Origin: Bacteroides sp. 51
GTDB taxonomy: Bacteria > Bacteroidota > Bacteroidia > Bacteroidales > Bacteroidaceae
DNA: 64,000 nt
Reading direction: 5' to 3'
Assembly: GCF_010500965.1 (NCBI RefSeq)
Contig: NZ_QVMI01000020.1
Span: 1 to 64,000 of the forward strand
Position numbers and translations under genes: made by a program. The notes under the pieces are model-generated. The model had not been told where the DNA came from and searched no databases. It saw only the letters and a list, made by a program, of their open reading frames with translations. This document shows positions 43,880-52,561 of the stretch, piece after piece (the stretch's first letter is position 1; every line of letters begins with the position of its first letter).

Positions 43880-44083
43880 ATGGACCACTTTCGAATAAAA
43901 GCCAAAGCTATTCATGATCTGTTGATGGATCATCCGTGTATAACTCCTAAGCAAAGGGAACATTACAGAAAATGGTTTAATGAAATAATAAAGCCTTCTG
44001 CGGAAATGGCTGGAGTGGAACTAATTGAGTTGAATACTCCGCCTACTGAAGAAGAATTAACCATATTATTTGAAACGCTATGA
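43880..44083 (+). CDS. Small helical protein
   Basis: 67 residues, helical and acidic, with a KAIHDLLMDHPCITPKQREH segment and a Pro-rich bend before the last helix. It overlaps the next gene by 4 bp. No family is recognised. Confidence 0.55.
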   Translation: MDHFRIKAKAIHDLLMDHPCITPKQREHYRKWFNEIIKPSAEMAGVELIELNTPPTEEELTILFETL

Positions 44084-44544
44084 AATCTGAATACTATGAG
44101 TTGAGATTACCACCGGTAGCAAAGAAAAAAAGACCGGTTAAAATTGATTGGACCCCGGAGATGATTCAAAAGTTGATTGATTCTTTTCCCTATACGTTTA
44201 ACAATCGGCTTGCTAAAGATCTTGGTGTTAGTCAACGTTCATTAATAAGGAAGGCTCGGGAATTAGGTTTGGAAAAAGAGCCTGATTTTTTTGAAAACCA
44301 TAGAGGTGAGATGACACAAATGGCAATAGCTGCCAGGCGGCCAAACCCAACCAAGGGAATGAAAGGTTGGTGTGTACCAGGAGGTGAAGCGACTCAGTTT
44401 AAACCGGGAAATATACCGGCAATTAAAAAGGATCCTATGTTAGTGCAGAGAATCAGAGAGAAGCGGAATAATACAATAGCCCGTGAACGGATGAGACTTA
44501 GACTTGGATTAGATCCTCTTACTAAATTGAAACTAAAGTACTGA
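44080..44544 (+). CDS. HTH-containing DNA-binding-like protein
   Basis: 154 residues, basic. Residues about 25-65 form a homeodomain/Myb-like helix-turn-helix (WTPEMIQKLIDSFPYTFNNR, then LAKDLGVSQRSLIRKARELG). The remainder is Arg/Lys-rich (RRPNPTKGMKGW and RIREKRNNTIARERMRLRLG). Such proteins are common in phages and conjugative elements as putative regulators or DNA-packaging-type factors. The 4-bp overlap with the previous gene and the 5-bp gap to the next indicate an operon. Confidence 0.65.
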   Translation: MKSEYYELRLPPVAKKKRPVKIDWTPEMIQKLIDSFPYTFNNRLAKDLGVSQRSLIRKARELGLEKEPDFFENHRGEMTQMAIAARRPNPTKGMKGWCVPGGEATQFKPGNIPAIKKDPMLVQRIREKRNNTIARERMRLRLGLDPLTKLKLKY

Positions 44545-44549
44545 ATGCT

Positions 44550-44834
44550 ATGGGTAAATACTATGTGAAATATGAGACTGGCAGTAAATGTAAGAACAGT
44601 GCTGAAGTAGCTGCGAATAATTTTGTTGAGACGCTTGATGGGATTCTCTTGTCTGATATCCTGGCTAAAGAAATATTTATAAAGGATGTAAAGGCTGAGA
44701 TTGATAAGATAAACCTGCAAAATAGAAGATGTCGAGATGTGCGGTTTAGTACCTGGAATGGTGAGGGAGTGAATATAAGTGTTGGTGAGGGTATCTGCTA
44801 TTTACGGATTTATAAGGTTAAGAAGGAGATTTAA
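44550..44834 (+). CDS. Small unknown protein of the transfer region
   Basis: 94 residues. An N-terminal basic part, a helical centre (AKEIFIKDVKAEIDKINLQN) and a beta-rich end (VNISVGEGICYLRIYKV). No signal peptide or known motif. Confidence 0.55.
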   Translation: MGKYYVKYETGSKCKNSAEVAANNFVETLDGILLSDILAKEIFIKDVKAEIDKINLQNRRCRDVRFSTWNGEGVNISVGEGICYLRIYKVKKEI

Positions 44835-44837
44835 AAA

Positions 44838-45056
44838 GTGAATAACAAAAGTTGTATACTCAAGGTAAATGATCCGGTAATTATATCCGGAGATCTGACT
44901 GGATTAGGTGATCTTGATGGGATGATAACAGAAGTAGATCCTTTTATGGATGCAACTCTTATTACAGCAAAATATATCGGTGAATCAGCCGTTACCGCTT
45001 ATCCACATCAGAGTGTTACTGGATTCTCCCATTTTTTTCAACTAAAAACCTCATGA
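44838..45056 (+). CDS. Small unknown protein with GTG start
   Basis: 72 residues starting at a GTG, with AAGGAG about 12 bp upstream, an unusually good Shine-Dalgarno match for this sequence. Beta-rich with a KOW/SH3-like feel (LKVNDPVIISGDLTGLGDLD, then GMITEVDPFMDATLITAKYI). The function is unknown. Confidence 0.55.
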   Translation: MNNKSCILKVNDPVIISGDLTGLGDLDGMITEVDPFMDATLITAKYIGESAVTAYPHQSVTGFSHFFQLKTS

Positions 45057-45059
45057 GAT

Positions 45060-45200
45060 ATGAAGATTATTCTTAGGATTTTATTAAAAGTACTCCTTTT
45101 TTCCATATTGGTTATCTCTGTAATTTTATTCATTGAAACTATCACCCAAAGTGAGAGCGATTTGGGTGATAGGTTATTACAGTTGTTAGGATTGAATTAA
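45060..45200 (+). CDS. Very small membrane protein
   Basis: 46 residues. A basic start (MKIILRILLKV) is followed by one hydrophobic helix (about 4-27) and a polar, acidic tail ending LLQLLGLN. It begins 3 bp after the previous stop and precedes a gene with a signal/membrane segment. No family is recognised. Confidence 0.5.
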   Translation: MKIILRILLKVLLFSILVISVILFIETITQSESDLGDRLLQLLGLN

Positions 45201-45223
45201 AATATAAAATTTATTTCCCTACT

Positions 45224-45829
45224 ATGAAAAAGATAAGTATTTTATTAATTGGCCTTCTCTTAGCATTATCAGTCTATAGTGAGACTCCACATACATGTAG
45301 CTTAGGAGAAGATGTACGCAACTCTATTGTTCTTCCTCTTCCGAAGGACATTGAGAACATTCGATCGGATAGAGCTACGGTGATGTTTGTGTTGACGGCA
45401 ATAGCAGTCCTCGCCCTGAGTGTGGTTGTAATAAAGAGTGGATTGTATAGTAATGGACTAAGGCATGAATCGGGTGGGGAAGGGGTGATTCCTTTAATAA
45501 GAGTGGATACTCAAATGCCGGATTATTACTCTTCTGATTTCTTGGTTGATGATGAAGTAGAGCCAGTGGTATATCAAGGCTCTCGAATATGGTGTATTAG
45601 AGAGTCAATGTATTGGTTCTTGTTAGAGCAAGATATGAATTTCTATGCTTTTGATATCCGGGAGATAGCCACACAGTCCGGGATACATATTGATGCTAAA
45701 ACTCTGGACTTTATTGTTACGGGTATGTATAAATCGAAGATCGGCTGGGTTGTTGCGTTCTTAGAAAGGTTGGAAGCTAGGAACTGCCGGATTGATATTG
45801 GAAAGTCAATTGCAATGATAGGGAAATAA
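45224..45829 (+). CDS. Signal-anchored protein of the transfer region
   Basis: 201 residues. An N-terminal signal-like helix (about 1-19, ends YSET) and a second hydrophobic helix (about 52-71) are followed by a soluble C-terminal domain with a helical pattern (IRESMYWFLLEQDMNFYAFD, then IGWVVAFLERLEARNCRIDI). It starts with the TTTCCCTACTATG context that recurs in this region. The function is unknown. Confidence 0.6.
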   Translation: MKKISILLIGLLLALSVYSETPHTCSLGEDVRNSIVLPLPKDIENIRSDRATVMFVLTAIAVLALSVVVIKSGLYSNGLRHESGGEGVIPLIRVDTQMPDYYSSDFLVDDEVEPVVYQGSRIWCIRESMYWFLLEQDMNFYAFDIREIATQSGIHIDAKTLDFIVTGMYKSKIGWVVAFLERLEARNCRIDIGKSIAMIGK

Positions 45830-45840
45830 AAGTTCACTAT

Positions 45841-46143
45841 ATGAAGGGCTATTTGAGAGCTATATTTATGGAAGTTAGAAATTTTATCATCAAAAGTATT
45901 GATCGCATAGTTCAAGGAGTAAAAGGAATCACTATGAAATATGCCCATGATCCACTAACTGATTTTCATATTATTGAAGTACAACCAGAAAGTATAAGAA
46001 GGGGAAATGATGAGTATATGAAGATGGAGGTTCAGTTATGGAGCGATTTCTATAGTCGATATCCAAATGAAAATTTGCTCATTTCGGATATAGATGAATT
46101 AAATGATATGAGTAATCTTGTTTATACACAGATGTCCTTTTGA
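45841..46143 (+). CDS. Small unknown protein of the transfer region
   Basis: 100 residues, alpha/beta, with FHIIEVQPESIRRGNDEYMK in the middle and an acidic C-terminal half. A start further in (ATG at 45868 or 45931) is possible. It is followed by about 200 bp without a gene. Confidence 0.5.
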   Translation: MKGYLRAIFMEVRNFIIKSIDRIVQGVKGITMKYAHDPLTDFHIIEVQPESIRRGNDEYMKMEVQLWSDFYSRYPNENLLISDIDELNDMSNLVYTQMSF

Positions 46144-46351
46144 ATATTGCTTTTTTGAGACGAGTCTAAGTACTCGTTACGAAATAATTAAGGTAGCAAA
46201 TTAGGTGTTACATCATTCTAAAAATCTAAGTGAGCATAAATAGATAAGGTTATAAATTAAAGTTGTTTGTTGCAGGTCAATGTTTTTTTGAATTAGATTT
46301 TATGTAACACACAAGTGCGGCTGTTCGTGAGAATCGCTACACTTAATTCTA

Positions 46352-46558
46352 ATGAAACTTGATTATACAGATATGAGAAATAATGAATTGAGAATAAAGG
46401 ACATGGTTGGATCTATAGTACTCTGTTTGCTATTTGGTTTAGGAGTTATATGTTTTTCACAACATAAACATATATCATATTTGAAGGCTGCAATAGAACA
46501 GAGAGATAGCTTGTTGAATGATCTTATTTACAATAAACAATATATGTATGAATATTAA
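46352..46558 (+). CDS. Small single-pass membrane protein
   Basis: 68 residues. A charged N-terminus, one membrane helix (about 22-41, VGSIVLCLLFGLGVICF) and a short helical C-terminal tail. It overlaps the next gene by 11 bp. Confidence 0.55.
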   Translation: MKLDYTDMRNNELRIKDMVGSIVLCLLFGLGVICFSQHKHISYLKAAIEQRDSLLNDLIYNKQYMYEY

Positions 46559-46721
46559 GCAGCGTGAGATTATTGCATATTGGTATAATCAACTATCCAC
46601 TGAATCCGGACAAGTGGAAGAAGCCTTTCAATTTATGAAAGACATGATAAAGGAGTTAAGGGGTTCGGATAAGGGACTTGATGCTCTTTTGAAACAAATA
46701 GATGATAGACTTAAATATTAA
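46548..46721 (+). CDS. Small helical protein
   Basis: 57 residues from the ATG at 46548. Helical and charged (KQREIIAYWYNQLSTESGQV, then KDMIKELRGSDKGLDALLKQ). No motif recognised. Confidence 0.5.
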   Translation: MNIKQREIIAYWYNQLSTESGQVEEAFQFMKDMIKELRGSDKGLDALLKQIDDRLKY

Positions 46722-46738
46722 CTCTTGGGGCTTTGAAA

Positions 46739-46984
46739 ATGAGTAAAACTCTAACATTGAAAAATCCTGAGAAGTACAAGGGATATGCAAAACATCCCAC
46801 TCAGGATAAAACCATTAGACAGGTGGTTAATGCTACGATCGCTAAAAGTAAGCACCTATCATGTTGGTATGATTTGAGGATTGAGTTTGAGAACGAAGTG
46901 GTTTTTTACAATTCTAGTGGATCTGTTGCAGGTTGCAAGAGAATGTTTGCCTTTCAATGCGTAGCTGGTTCGAAATGGGAGTAA
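46739..46984 (+). CDS. Small basic protein of the transfer region
   Basis: 81 residues from the ATG at 46739. A TTG at 46733 is the only longer start. Basic N-terminal half (KNPEKYKGYAKHPTQDKTIR) and a beta-rich end with two Cys. No family is recognised. Confidence 0.5.
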   Translation: MSKTLTLKNPEKYKGYAKHPTQDKTIRQVVNATIAKSKHLSCWYDLRIEFENEVVFYNSSGSVAGCKRMFAFQCVAGSKWE

Positions 46985-47038
46985 TCGTTTATTTCACTAG
47001 AATAATCAATATAACTATATAAAATAAATATACTGGAG

Positions 47039-47290
47039 ATGAAAGTACAAATATTAAGTGAAACAATTAAGAGATTTCCTGGTAACGAAGGTACAGGTGA
47101 TATGTTAATGGGCATTGAGTTTAGTGTTCTGGATGATAATAATAATCAGATTGGTTCTGGTGCAGTATGGAAGGATTGCATAAACTTATCTCTCCATGGT
47201 AGATCGTTTGGCGATCCAAAGGATGTTATGGCCCAATTAAATACCACTATAATGGATTTGTTGGGAGCACCAATAGATAACGAATTATAG
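47039..47290 (+). CDS. Small unknown protein of the transfer region
   Basis: 83 residues. Beta-rich (MLMGIEFSVLDDNNNQIGSG, then WKDCINLSLHGRSFG) with a C-terminal helix. No signal peptide. The function is unknown. Confidence 0.5.
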   Translation: MKVQILSETIKRFPGNEGTGDMLMGIEFSVLDDNNNQIGSGAVWKDCINLSLHGRSFGDPKDVMAQLNTTIMDLLGAPIDNEL

Positions 47291-47312
47291 GTACTAATGA
47301 TCTAACTAAGCC

Positions 47313-47720
47313 ATGTTTAGAGAGTCTATTAAAATATTGAAACCTGTAGCAGATCGAATTCAAGCTAAAATTGCTGAAAGAAATCTCCAAATCTCTATGG
47401 AGACAGGAAAAACCCGGAAGGATGACCAGGTAGTGGTACATTTTCAATATAAAAATTATAAGGAGCTGTATCTAGTAATTACAGAGTCGGTTAATGATGA
47501 GATAGATGGCCTTGGACCTGGTGAGAAGTGTACCCATGATTTACAACTACCTTCAGGCGTATGCCAGATTTGTGGGTGTACGGATAATAATGCCTGCGTG
47601 GATCCGGATCATGGTCCATGTTGGTGGGCAAATGAAGAGTGTACTTTATGTTCTCATTGTGCACCTGAGAGTAATGATGACAGCCTGGCGGCGAAGATTA
47701 AGCAATATGAAGAAGCATAA
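47313..47720 (+). CDS. Small protein with Cys-rich metal-binding-like cluster
   Basis: 135 residues. The N-terminal half is alpha/beta. Residues about 71-115 carry a dense set of Cys and His (CTHD, GVCQICGCTDNNAC, HGPCWW, ECTLCSHC) that looks like a two-site zinc or Fe-S module. The pattern CxxCGC-x4-AC followed by PCWW recalls short modules in phage and plasmid proteins. The next gene starts inside its 3' end. Confidence 0.6.
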   Translation: MFRESIKILKPVADRIQAKIAERNLQISMETGKTRKDDQVVVHFQYKNYKELYLVITESVNDEIDGLGPGEKCTHDLQLPSGVCQICGCTDNNACVDPDHGPCWWANEECTLCSHCAPESNDDSLAAKIKQYEEA

Positions 47721-47952
47721 GTATATAAATAATGATAGCCTTGCCCATTATAATATCTACCGGTACTACATTTGGATCTTATACATACTTCTTCTATTGT
47801 TTGTTACTGCATCTTTGGGGGCATTATTGTTACGACATTATCCAGATATAATTTATGAATACGCACCCTATATTTTAGTATCTCATGCGCTTCTATTATT
47901 GTATTGCGTTTGTTTAATGATAAAGATTTACATTCTAGAAAAATATATATAA
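47707..47952 (+). CDS. Small two-helix membrane protein
   Basis: 81 residues from the ATG at 47707, overlapping the previous gene by 14 bp. Longer readings overlap it more and are unlikely. Two membrane helices (about 21-43 and 55-75) are joined by a short loop. It precedes the coupling ATPase by 13 bp. Confidence 0.6.
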   Translation: MKKHKYINNDSLAHYNIYRYYIWILYILLLLFVTASLGALLLRHYPDIIYEYAPYILVSHALLLLYCVCLMIKIYILEKYI

Positions 47953-47965
47953 GCAATAACTAGAT

Positions 47966-49636
47966 ATGATTAGTACCTGGAACATATCACCATCGCCAAC
48001 TCTCAACATGATTGTGATTGAAAGTTTAGTTATGATATCTGCATTTATTTGTTTGCTCTGCATAAGACCATTTGGAGTACGATGGAAGAATGTATGTACT
48101 TATTTGGTGCTTTCTTACATGGGTACCATGGTGATAATAAAAATATTCCGGAGATATTTAGATGTAGATCCATCTGAATCTTTATTTATTCCCTATTTTT
48201 TATTCTTCGTGATCAGCATATATGTATACGGTCAGGGACGTTCAAAAACAAAACCACAAAAGGATAAGGATGTGTTCACACTGCTGACAGAGAATGGTGA
48301 TATCAAGTTTTATAATCCTTTTGAAAACTTTCTAGTACTAGGTGGTGCGGGATCCGGAAAGACTAAATCTGTGGGATGGCCAATTTTGGCAGAATATATG
48401 CGATGTGGTTTTGCCGGGTTCATTTATGATTTTAAGGATTTTGATTATACTAAAGTGGCGTATACCTTGAAGGAGAAGCTAAAATACCCTTATCCACTTT
48501 ATATTATCAACTTCACGGATATGGATAGAACACACCGGTTTAATATTCTGGATAAGGCGGTTATAAATAATGAAACATTTTTATTTCAGGTACTGGAGGA
48601 TTTTTTGAAATCAATGCAGCCTGCAGATGCAAAAGCAGATGAATGGTTTAATGGTGCATTGGGAATACTTCGCGGGGTTGCTTATCGTTTTTATAGCTTT
48701 AAAGGCAAATATGAGAAGTTTTGCACACTTCCCCATGTTCTTAATTTCATTCTCCAGGCTTCCCGGGATGAGCTAACGACATTTCTTGAAACTGATATGA
48801 AAGCTAAGGGTTTGGCTGGAGCCTTCATTGGTGGGAAAGAGAGTGAAAGAACCGCTGCGTCCTATATGTCTACGTTAAATAACTATATCAATGTTTTGGC
48901 CAACAATGCCAATGTGTGTTGGGTGCTAACTGGTGATGACTTTAAATTTAATCTTATTGATCCTAAAGCTCCTAAACTGTTTGCAGTATCTAATAATTTC
49001 AGTACTACTGACCTTATCTCTCCTATTGTAGCTATGCTTGTTCCAATCGCGGCCAAGAGGATAGAATTTGGAAATGAGGTAAAGTTTTTCTTTGCCCTGG
49101 ATGAGATGACAACATTCAAAATTAAAGGTTTTGAAGCTATGCCATCTACCCTTAGAGAATATAACGTTTCCCACTTAATACTCACTCAGGCTATGAGTAA
49201 GTTAGTGAAACTATACGGCAAGGAAGACACATCTTCTATTGCTGCCAACTGTGCTAATCTCTTTCTTGGTCGTACAAAGGATATTGAATCATTAAAAAGC
49301 TACCCTCTGTTTTTCGGAAAGGCGGAGAAGGAAAAGAAAAGTTATAGTTCCGGTTCATCAAATGGGGGGAATAATAGAAATAGTAATGTAACAGTTTCCC
49401 AACAACGTGAAGAGGTATATGACTCCAATGCTTTTGCTGATCTGAGGGTCGGGGAGTTTATCTTATCTCCCGGCTCTGCCAATATTGAGAAGATAAAAAC
49501 TCTGTTTAAACAATATAAGATAAAGGCGAAGGACATTCCTAAGTTTAGTCTAACCGCACAGATAGAGGTCAATAAGAACTATGATCAGATTTTACTGGAT
49601 TGTGATCAGATACTCAAAGAGATGTGTGGTAGATAG
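47966..49636 (+). CDS. VirD4/TraG-type conjugative coupling ATPase
   Basis: 556 residues. Two N-terminal membrane helices (about 10-32 and 40-60, with a third near 72-88) precede the ATPase. Walker A LGGAGSGKTKS lies near 124-134, a conserved YDFKDFDY motif near 150, Walker B FFFALDEMT near 375, and an AQAMSKL-like TQAMSKL region follows. Such T4CPs bring the relaxosome to the mating channel. The Ser/Asn-rich stretch near 455-475 is a likely linker. It is the first unmistakable transfer gene of the operon. Confidence 0.9.
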   Translation: MISTWNISPSPTLNMIVIESLVMISAFICLLCIRPFGVRWKNVCTYLVLSYMGTMVIIKIFRRYLDVDPSESLFIPYFLFFVISIYVYGQGRSKTKPQKDKDVFTLLTENGDIKFYNPFENFLVLGGAGSGKTKSVGWPILAEYMRCGFAGFIYDFKDFDYTKVAYTLKEKLKYPYPLYIINFTDMDRTHRFNILDKAVINNETFLFQVLEDFLKSMQPADAKADEWFNGALGILRGVAYRFYSFKGKYEKFCTLPHVLNFILQASRDELTTFLETDMKAKGLAGAFIGGKESERTAASYMSTLNNYINVLANNANVCWVLTGDDFKFNLIDPKAPKLFAVSNNFSTTDLISPIVAMLVPIAAKRIEFGNEVKFFFALDEMTTFKIKGFEAMPSTLREYNVSHLILTQAMSKLVKLYGKEDTSSIAANCANLFLGRTKDIESLKSYPLFFGKAEKEKKSYSSGSSNGGNNRNSNVTVSQQREEVYDSNAFADLRVGEFILSPGSANIEKIKTLFKQYKIKAKDIPKFSLTAQIEVNKNYDQILLDCDQILKEMCGR

Positions 49637-49675
49637 AATATTTGTTTCCCTATTATTAATTATAAAAAAGTGAAA

Positions 49676-50497
49676 ATGAATATGGGTAAAACGTTTTTTA
49701 AACGAATTATAGGCTTTCTTCCATTTTATAGAAAATCTAAACAGTCAAGAGTTGATAGTGCGATGTTGGCTGAGCTTGAAAGTTTGCTTTCCGTCCTTGT
49801 CCGCGTTGCTTTAGAAAGAGGTATTGTTATTCCAATGGGCGTGCTTGATATGGAGCCGTGTTCCTCTAACGTTGATTTCTTAAACAATTTGCTCTTTCAG
49901 TTGGAATCATCGCCGGATACCGAGATTTGGAAATATGTGCAACTATGCGAAGCGTTAAGTCGTGAATTAATATATAATTCGACAAAGGCTATTCGATCCT
50001 TACAAATCATGGGTAATGTTGTTGGTGATCATTTGCATGGTGTCGGGAATCAATATACATCCCTTGAAGGTGGTGAGAGAGATGCTTATTTTATAGTTAG
50101 TTTTTTAGGTAAACTAATGTTTCAGAGAAATATCGGTGAAGATGTCGTCGACGATCCAGTTTTTGAAGGAGCTATGGACGCCTTAATCAATAATTTTCCA
50201 AATGAGACAAAATTAATTGAGTTTATCGAGAGTTATCGCAATGGCCGCGTACAAGATTTTACGGTTGTAGAGTGTTGTGATCGTTTATTGCACGGATTTA
50301 GTATAGGTAAAAGCATCGACTTTGCAATGCCGATAAACAGTTTTGATTTGTCATTTCCTTTAAAGGAATCCATAGCTGATAATAAAAATTATATTGTTGC
50401 TACCAGTTCACCTAGCCAGTTTTTTCAGAATGGAAAAGATATATCCTCTGACCTGGCCAGGGTTTCACACCTTTTTTTCGGTCGTAAAACAAGTTGA
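49676..50497 (+). CDS. Unknown protein between coupling ATPase and radical SAM gene
   Basis: 273 residues from the ATG at 49676. A GTG at 49670 is the alternative. Soluble and largely helical, with a short basic N-terminal stretch (KTFFKRIIGFLPFYRKSKQS). No motif is recognised. TTTCCCTATTAT lies 20 bp upstream of the start, the same 12-mer found before the second SSB gene. Confidence 0.6.
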   Translation: MNMGKTFFKRIIGFLPFYRKSKQSRVDSAMLAELESLLSVLVRVALERGIVIPMGVLDMEPCSSNVDFLNNLLFQLESSPDTEIWKYVQLCEALSRELIYNSTKAIRSLQIMGNVVGDHLHGVGNQYTSLEGGERDAYFIVSFLGKLMFQRNIGEDVVDDPVFEGAMDALINNFPNETKLIEFIESYRNGRVQDFTVVECCDRLLHGFSIGKSIDFAMPINSFDLSFPLKESIADNKNYIVATSSPSQFFQNGKDISSDLARVSHLFFGRKTS

Positions 50498-50501
50498 AGT
50501 T

Positions 50502-50630
50502 ATGAAGAAACAAATGAATTTAGGCGCCTTCAAATATTGGTTGCGTATTAATGGTTATTGCTGTAATCAATTTGGTACCGGTGAAAAATGGAATCCGATT
50601 AAAGTCAAATCGAAGAAATATAAAAAGTAA
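50502..50630 (+). CDS. Very small basic protein
   Basis: 42 residues from the ATG at 50502, in the 134-bp interval between two larger genes and 1 bp before the radical SAM start. Composition: one aromatic-rich helix (GAFKYWLRINGY), two Cys... one CC pair, and a Lys-rich tail. Coding status is uncertain. Confidence 0.4.
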   Translation: MKKQMNLGAFKYWLRINGYCCNQFGTGEKWNPIKVKSKKYKK

Positions 50631-50631
50631 G

Positions 50632-51543
50632 ATGAACATAGGTCTTTTAGCAGTTGATAGTAATTATCCTAACTTGGCATTGATGAAAATCAGTACCTAT
50701 CATAAATCAATCGGTGATTCTGTCGAATGGTATAATTCGTTGTGTACCTATGACAAGGTGTATATGGCCAAGGTGTTCAACTTTACTCCTGACTATGGTT
50801 ATTATATCAATGCTGACCAGGTAGAGATAGGTGGAACAGGATATGATATTTCTAAGAGTCTTCCTGAAGAGATTGAGCGCATGGTTCCAGACTATGATCT
50901 TTATAAGGTTGACCATAACCTGGCTTATGGTTTCTTAACCAGGGGGTGCCCGAATCATTGTAAGTGGTGTGTTGTCCCTATGAAGGAAGGCGGCATCACT
51001 TCATATATGGATATAGAGGAGGTATCTGCTGGCAGAAAAAAGATTATTCTTATGGATAACAATATCCTGGCTTCTGATTATGGTCTCCAGCAGATAGAGA
51101 AAATTATTACTATGGGCCTACGCGTTGACTTTAATCAGGGCCTTGATGCCCGTTTGGTAACAGATGATATAGCCCAGCTACTTGCAAAAGTGAAATGGAT
51201 AAAGCGCATCCGGTTTGGATGTGATACACCAGGACAAATTGCTGAAGTGGAACGTGCGGCAACACTTATTGATAAATATGGATTTAAAGGCGAATATTTT
51301 CTATACTGCATCTTGATGGAATTTAAAGAATCGTTTCACCGGGTGAATTATTGGAAAGGTAAAAGTAGACGTTTTGTACCACATAGTCAGCCCTATAGGG
51401 ACTATAAAAATCCACATCAGGTCGTTCCACAATGGCAGAAAGATCTGGCACACTGGAGTAATCGGAAAGAACTATATATGAGTTGTGATTTTAGAAACTT
51501 TATACCTCGTAAGGGGTTTATTTGCGGTGAATATTTTAATTAA
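50632..51543 (+). CDS. Radical SAM protein
   Basis: 303 residues from the ATG at 50632. The N-terminal ~95 residues look like a degenerate B12-binding-type domain (MNIGLLAVDSNYPNLALMKI). The radical SAM motif RGCPNHCKWC gives Cys106-x3-Cys110-x2-Cys113 for a [4Fe-4S] cluster. A later beta-alpha repeat carries VDFNQGLDARLV and KRIRFGCDTPGQ. The C-terminal ~60 residues are Pro/Trp-rich. Similar genes occur in phages and conjugative elements with unknown substrate. Nothing in the neighbourhood names one. Confidence 0.8.
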   Translation: MNIGLLAVDSNYPNLALMKISTYHKSIGDSVEWYNSLCTYDKVYMAKVFNFTPDYGYYINADQVEIGGTGYDISKSLPEEIERMVPDYDLYKVDHNLAYGFLTRGCPNHCKWCVVPMKEGGITSYMDIEEVSAGRKKIILMDNNILASDYGLQQIEKIITMGLRVDFNQGLDARLVTDDIAQLLAKVKWIKRIRFGCDTPGQIAEVERAATLIDKYGFKGEYFLYCILMEFKESFHRVNYWKGKSRRFVPHSQPYRDYKNPHQVVPQWQKDLAHWSNRKELYMSCDFRNFIPRKGFICGEYFN

Positions 51544-51553
51544 GATAATAATA

Positions 51554-52165
51554 ATGAATACAGTAATTATCACCGGTGAATCAGGTACAGGGAAGAGCAC
51601 TCTTGCAAATATGTTATTGCAGGCTCATCCATCAAAAGTGAAAACCTTTGATGTAATAAAGTTTGTGCAGTCTGGCTACACTTTCGAAGAGGTATTAGCT
51701 ATGGAGAGTTGTAATCTCCTTATTGTTGATTGCATGGATGATCCATTATTTGAAGTTCCTGATTCTTTATGCCGGCTGATATTGCGCCGTCGGGATAAAG
51801 GATTGAAGAATATTTTAATCGTTCAATCCGAAACTTTCCTGCGACAAATCCAAGCACCTGTTTTTAAATCAATTATGTGGGATACAAAGACTACTTCATT
51901 TGAGCTACATAGAGAGTCCGACTTGGAAGAGGTTGCTAAATATGTATATAATACACTAATAACTACAAAGCGATTAAAAGTGAAAAAGTTAGTTGGAATC
52001 ATTGTCTCAGGATTTGCAATTGGATTTATCAGCTGTGCGTTCTGGCGATTATTGCCATTTAACCCTTCCGAATATTTTTTGCTTGCAACAATATCTATGG
52101 GCTTTCTTTGGGGAGTATGGGGATATAGACTCTTCTCTTTATTCTTCCCTACAGTTACGAGCTGA
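51554..52165 (+). CDS. Small P-loop ATPase with C-terminal membrane hairpin
   Basis: 203 residues from the ATG at 51554. Walker A GESGTGKST at residues 7-15, a Walker-B-like LLIVDCMDDP near 55-64, and a sensor-like ILIVQSE. Two hydrophobic helices (about 150-168 and 175-195) end the protein. P-loop plus membrane tail is an unusual layout. It could be a zonula-occludens-toxin-like or transfer-associated ATPase. It is not assigned to a family. Confidence 0.65.
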   Translation: MNTVIITGESGTGKSTLANMLLQAHPSKVKTFDVIKFVQSGYTFEEVLAMESCNLLIVDCMDDPLFEVPDSLCRLILRRRDKGLKNILIVQSETFLRQIQAPVFKSIMWDTKTTSFELHRESDLEEVAKYVYNTLITTKRLKVKKLVGIIVSGFAIGFISCAFWRLLPFNPSEYFLLATISMGFLWGVWGYRLFSLFFPTVTS

Positions 52166-52220
52166 AATAATGAGTTAAGTATTTATGTATTTAAAATATT
52201 ATTTATTTAAAAAATAAAAT

Positions 52221-52547
52221 ATGAGATTAACAAATTCTATGCAATTCATTGGGCGTTTGGCATCAGACGCAAGGGATGTTGATAACGTAGAGAAACCATT
52301 CTTGGCTTTTACTTTATTCGAACATCGAAAAGACTCTCCTGCGATAGTGAATGTGACGTATTCATACACAGGATCTACTCCGAATGTACATAAGTACTTG
52401 AGAAAAGGTACTCTTGTAACCGTATCCGGTACTCCTTACGCTAAGTTGGATGAATATCAAGGAGAGAAAAACGCAATCCAGTGTATGTTTGCTGATAATA
52501 TCACACTGCTATCATCAGGTGCTAATAACCCGGAAGAAAAATATTAA
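52221..52547 (+). CDS. Single-stranded DNA-binding-like protein 1
   Basis: 108 residues, OB-fold pattern (SMQFIGRLASDARDVDNVEK, NVTYSYTGS, LRKGTLVTVSGTPYAKLDEY). It lacks the long acidic C-terminal tail of housekeeping SSB. It lies 14 bp upstream of a second SSB-like gene. Probably covers single-stranded DNA during transfer. Confidence 0.75.
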   Translation: MRLTNSMQFIGRLASDARDVDNVEKPFLAFTLFEHRKDSPAIVNVTYSYTGSTPNVHKYLRKGTLVTVSGTPYAKLDEYQGEKNAIQCMFADNITLLSSGANNPEEKY

Positions 52548-52561
52548 TTCATTTCCCTATT

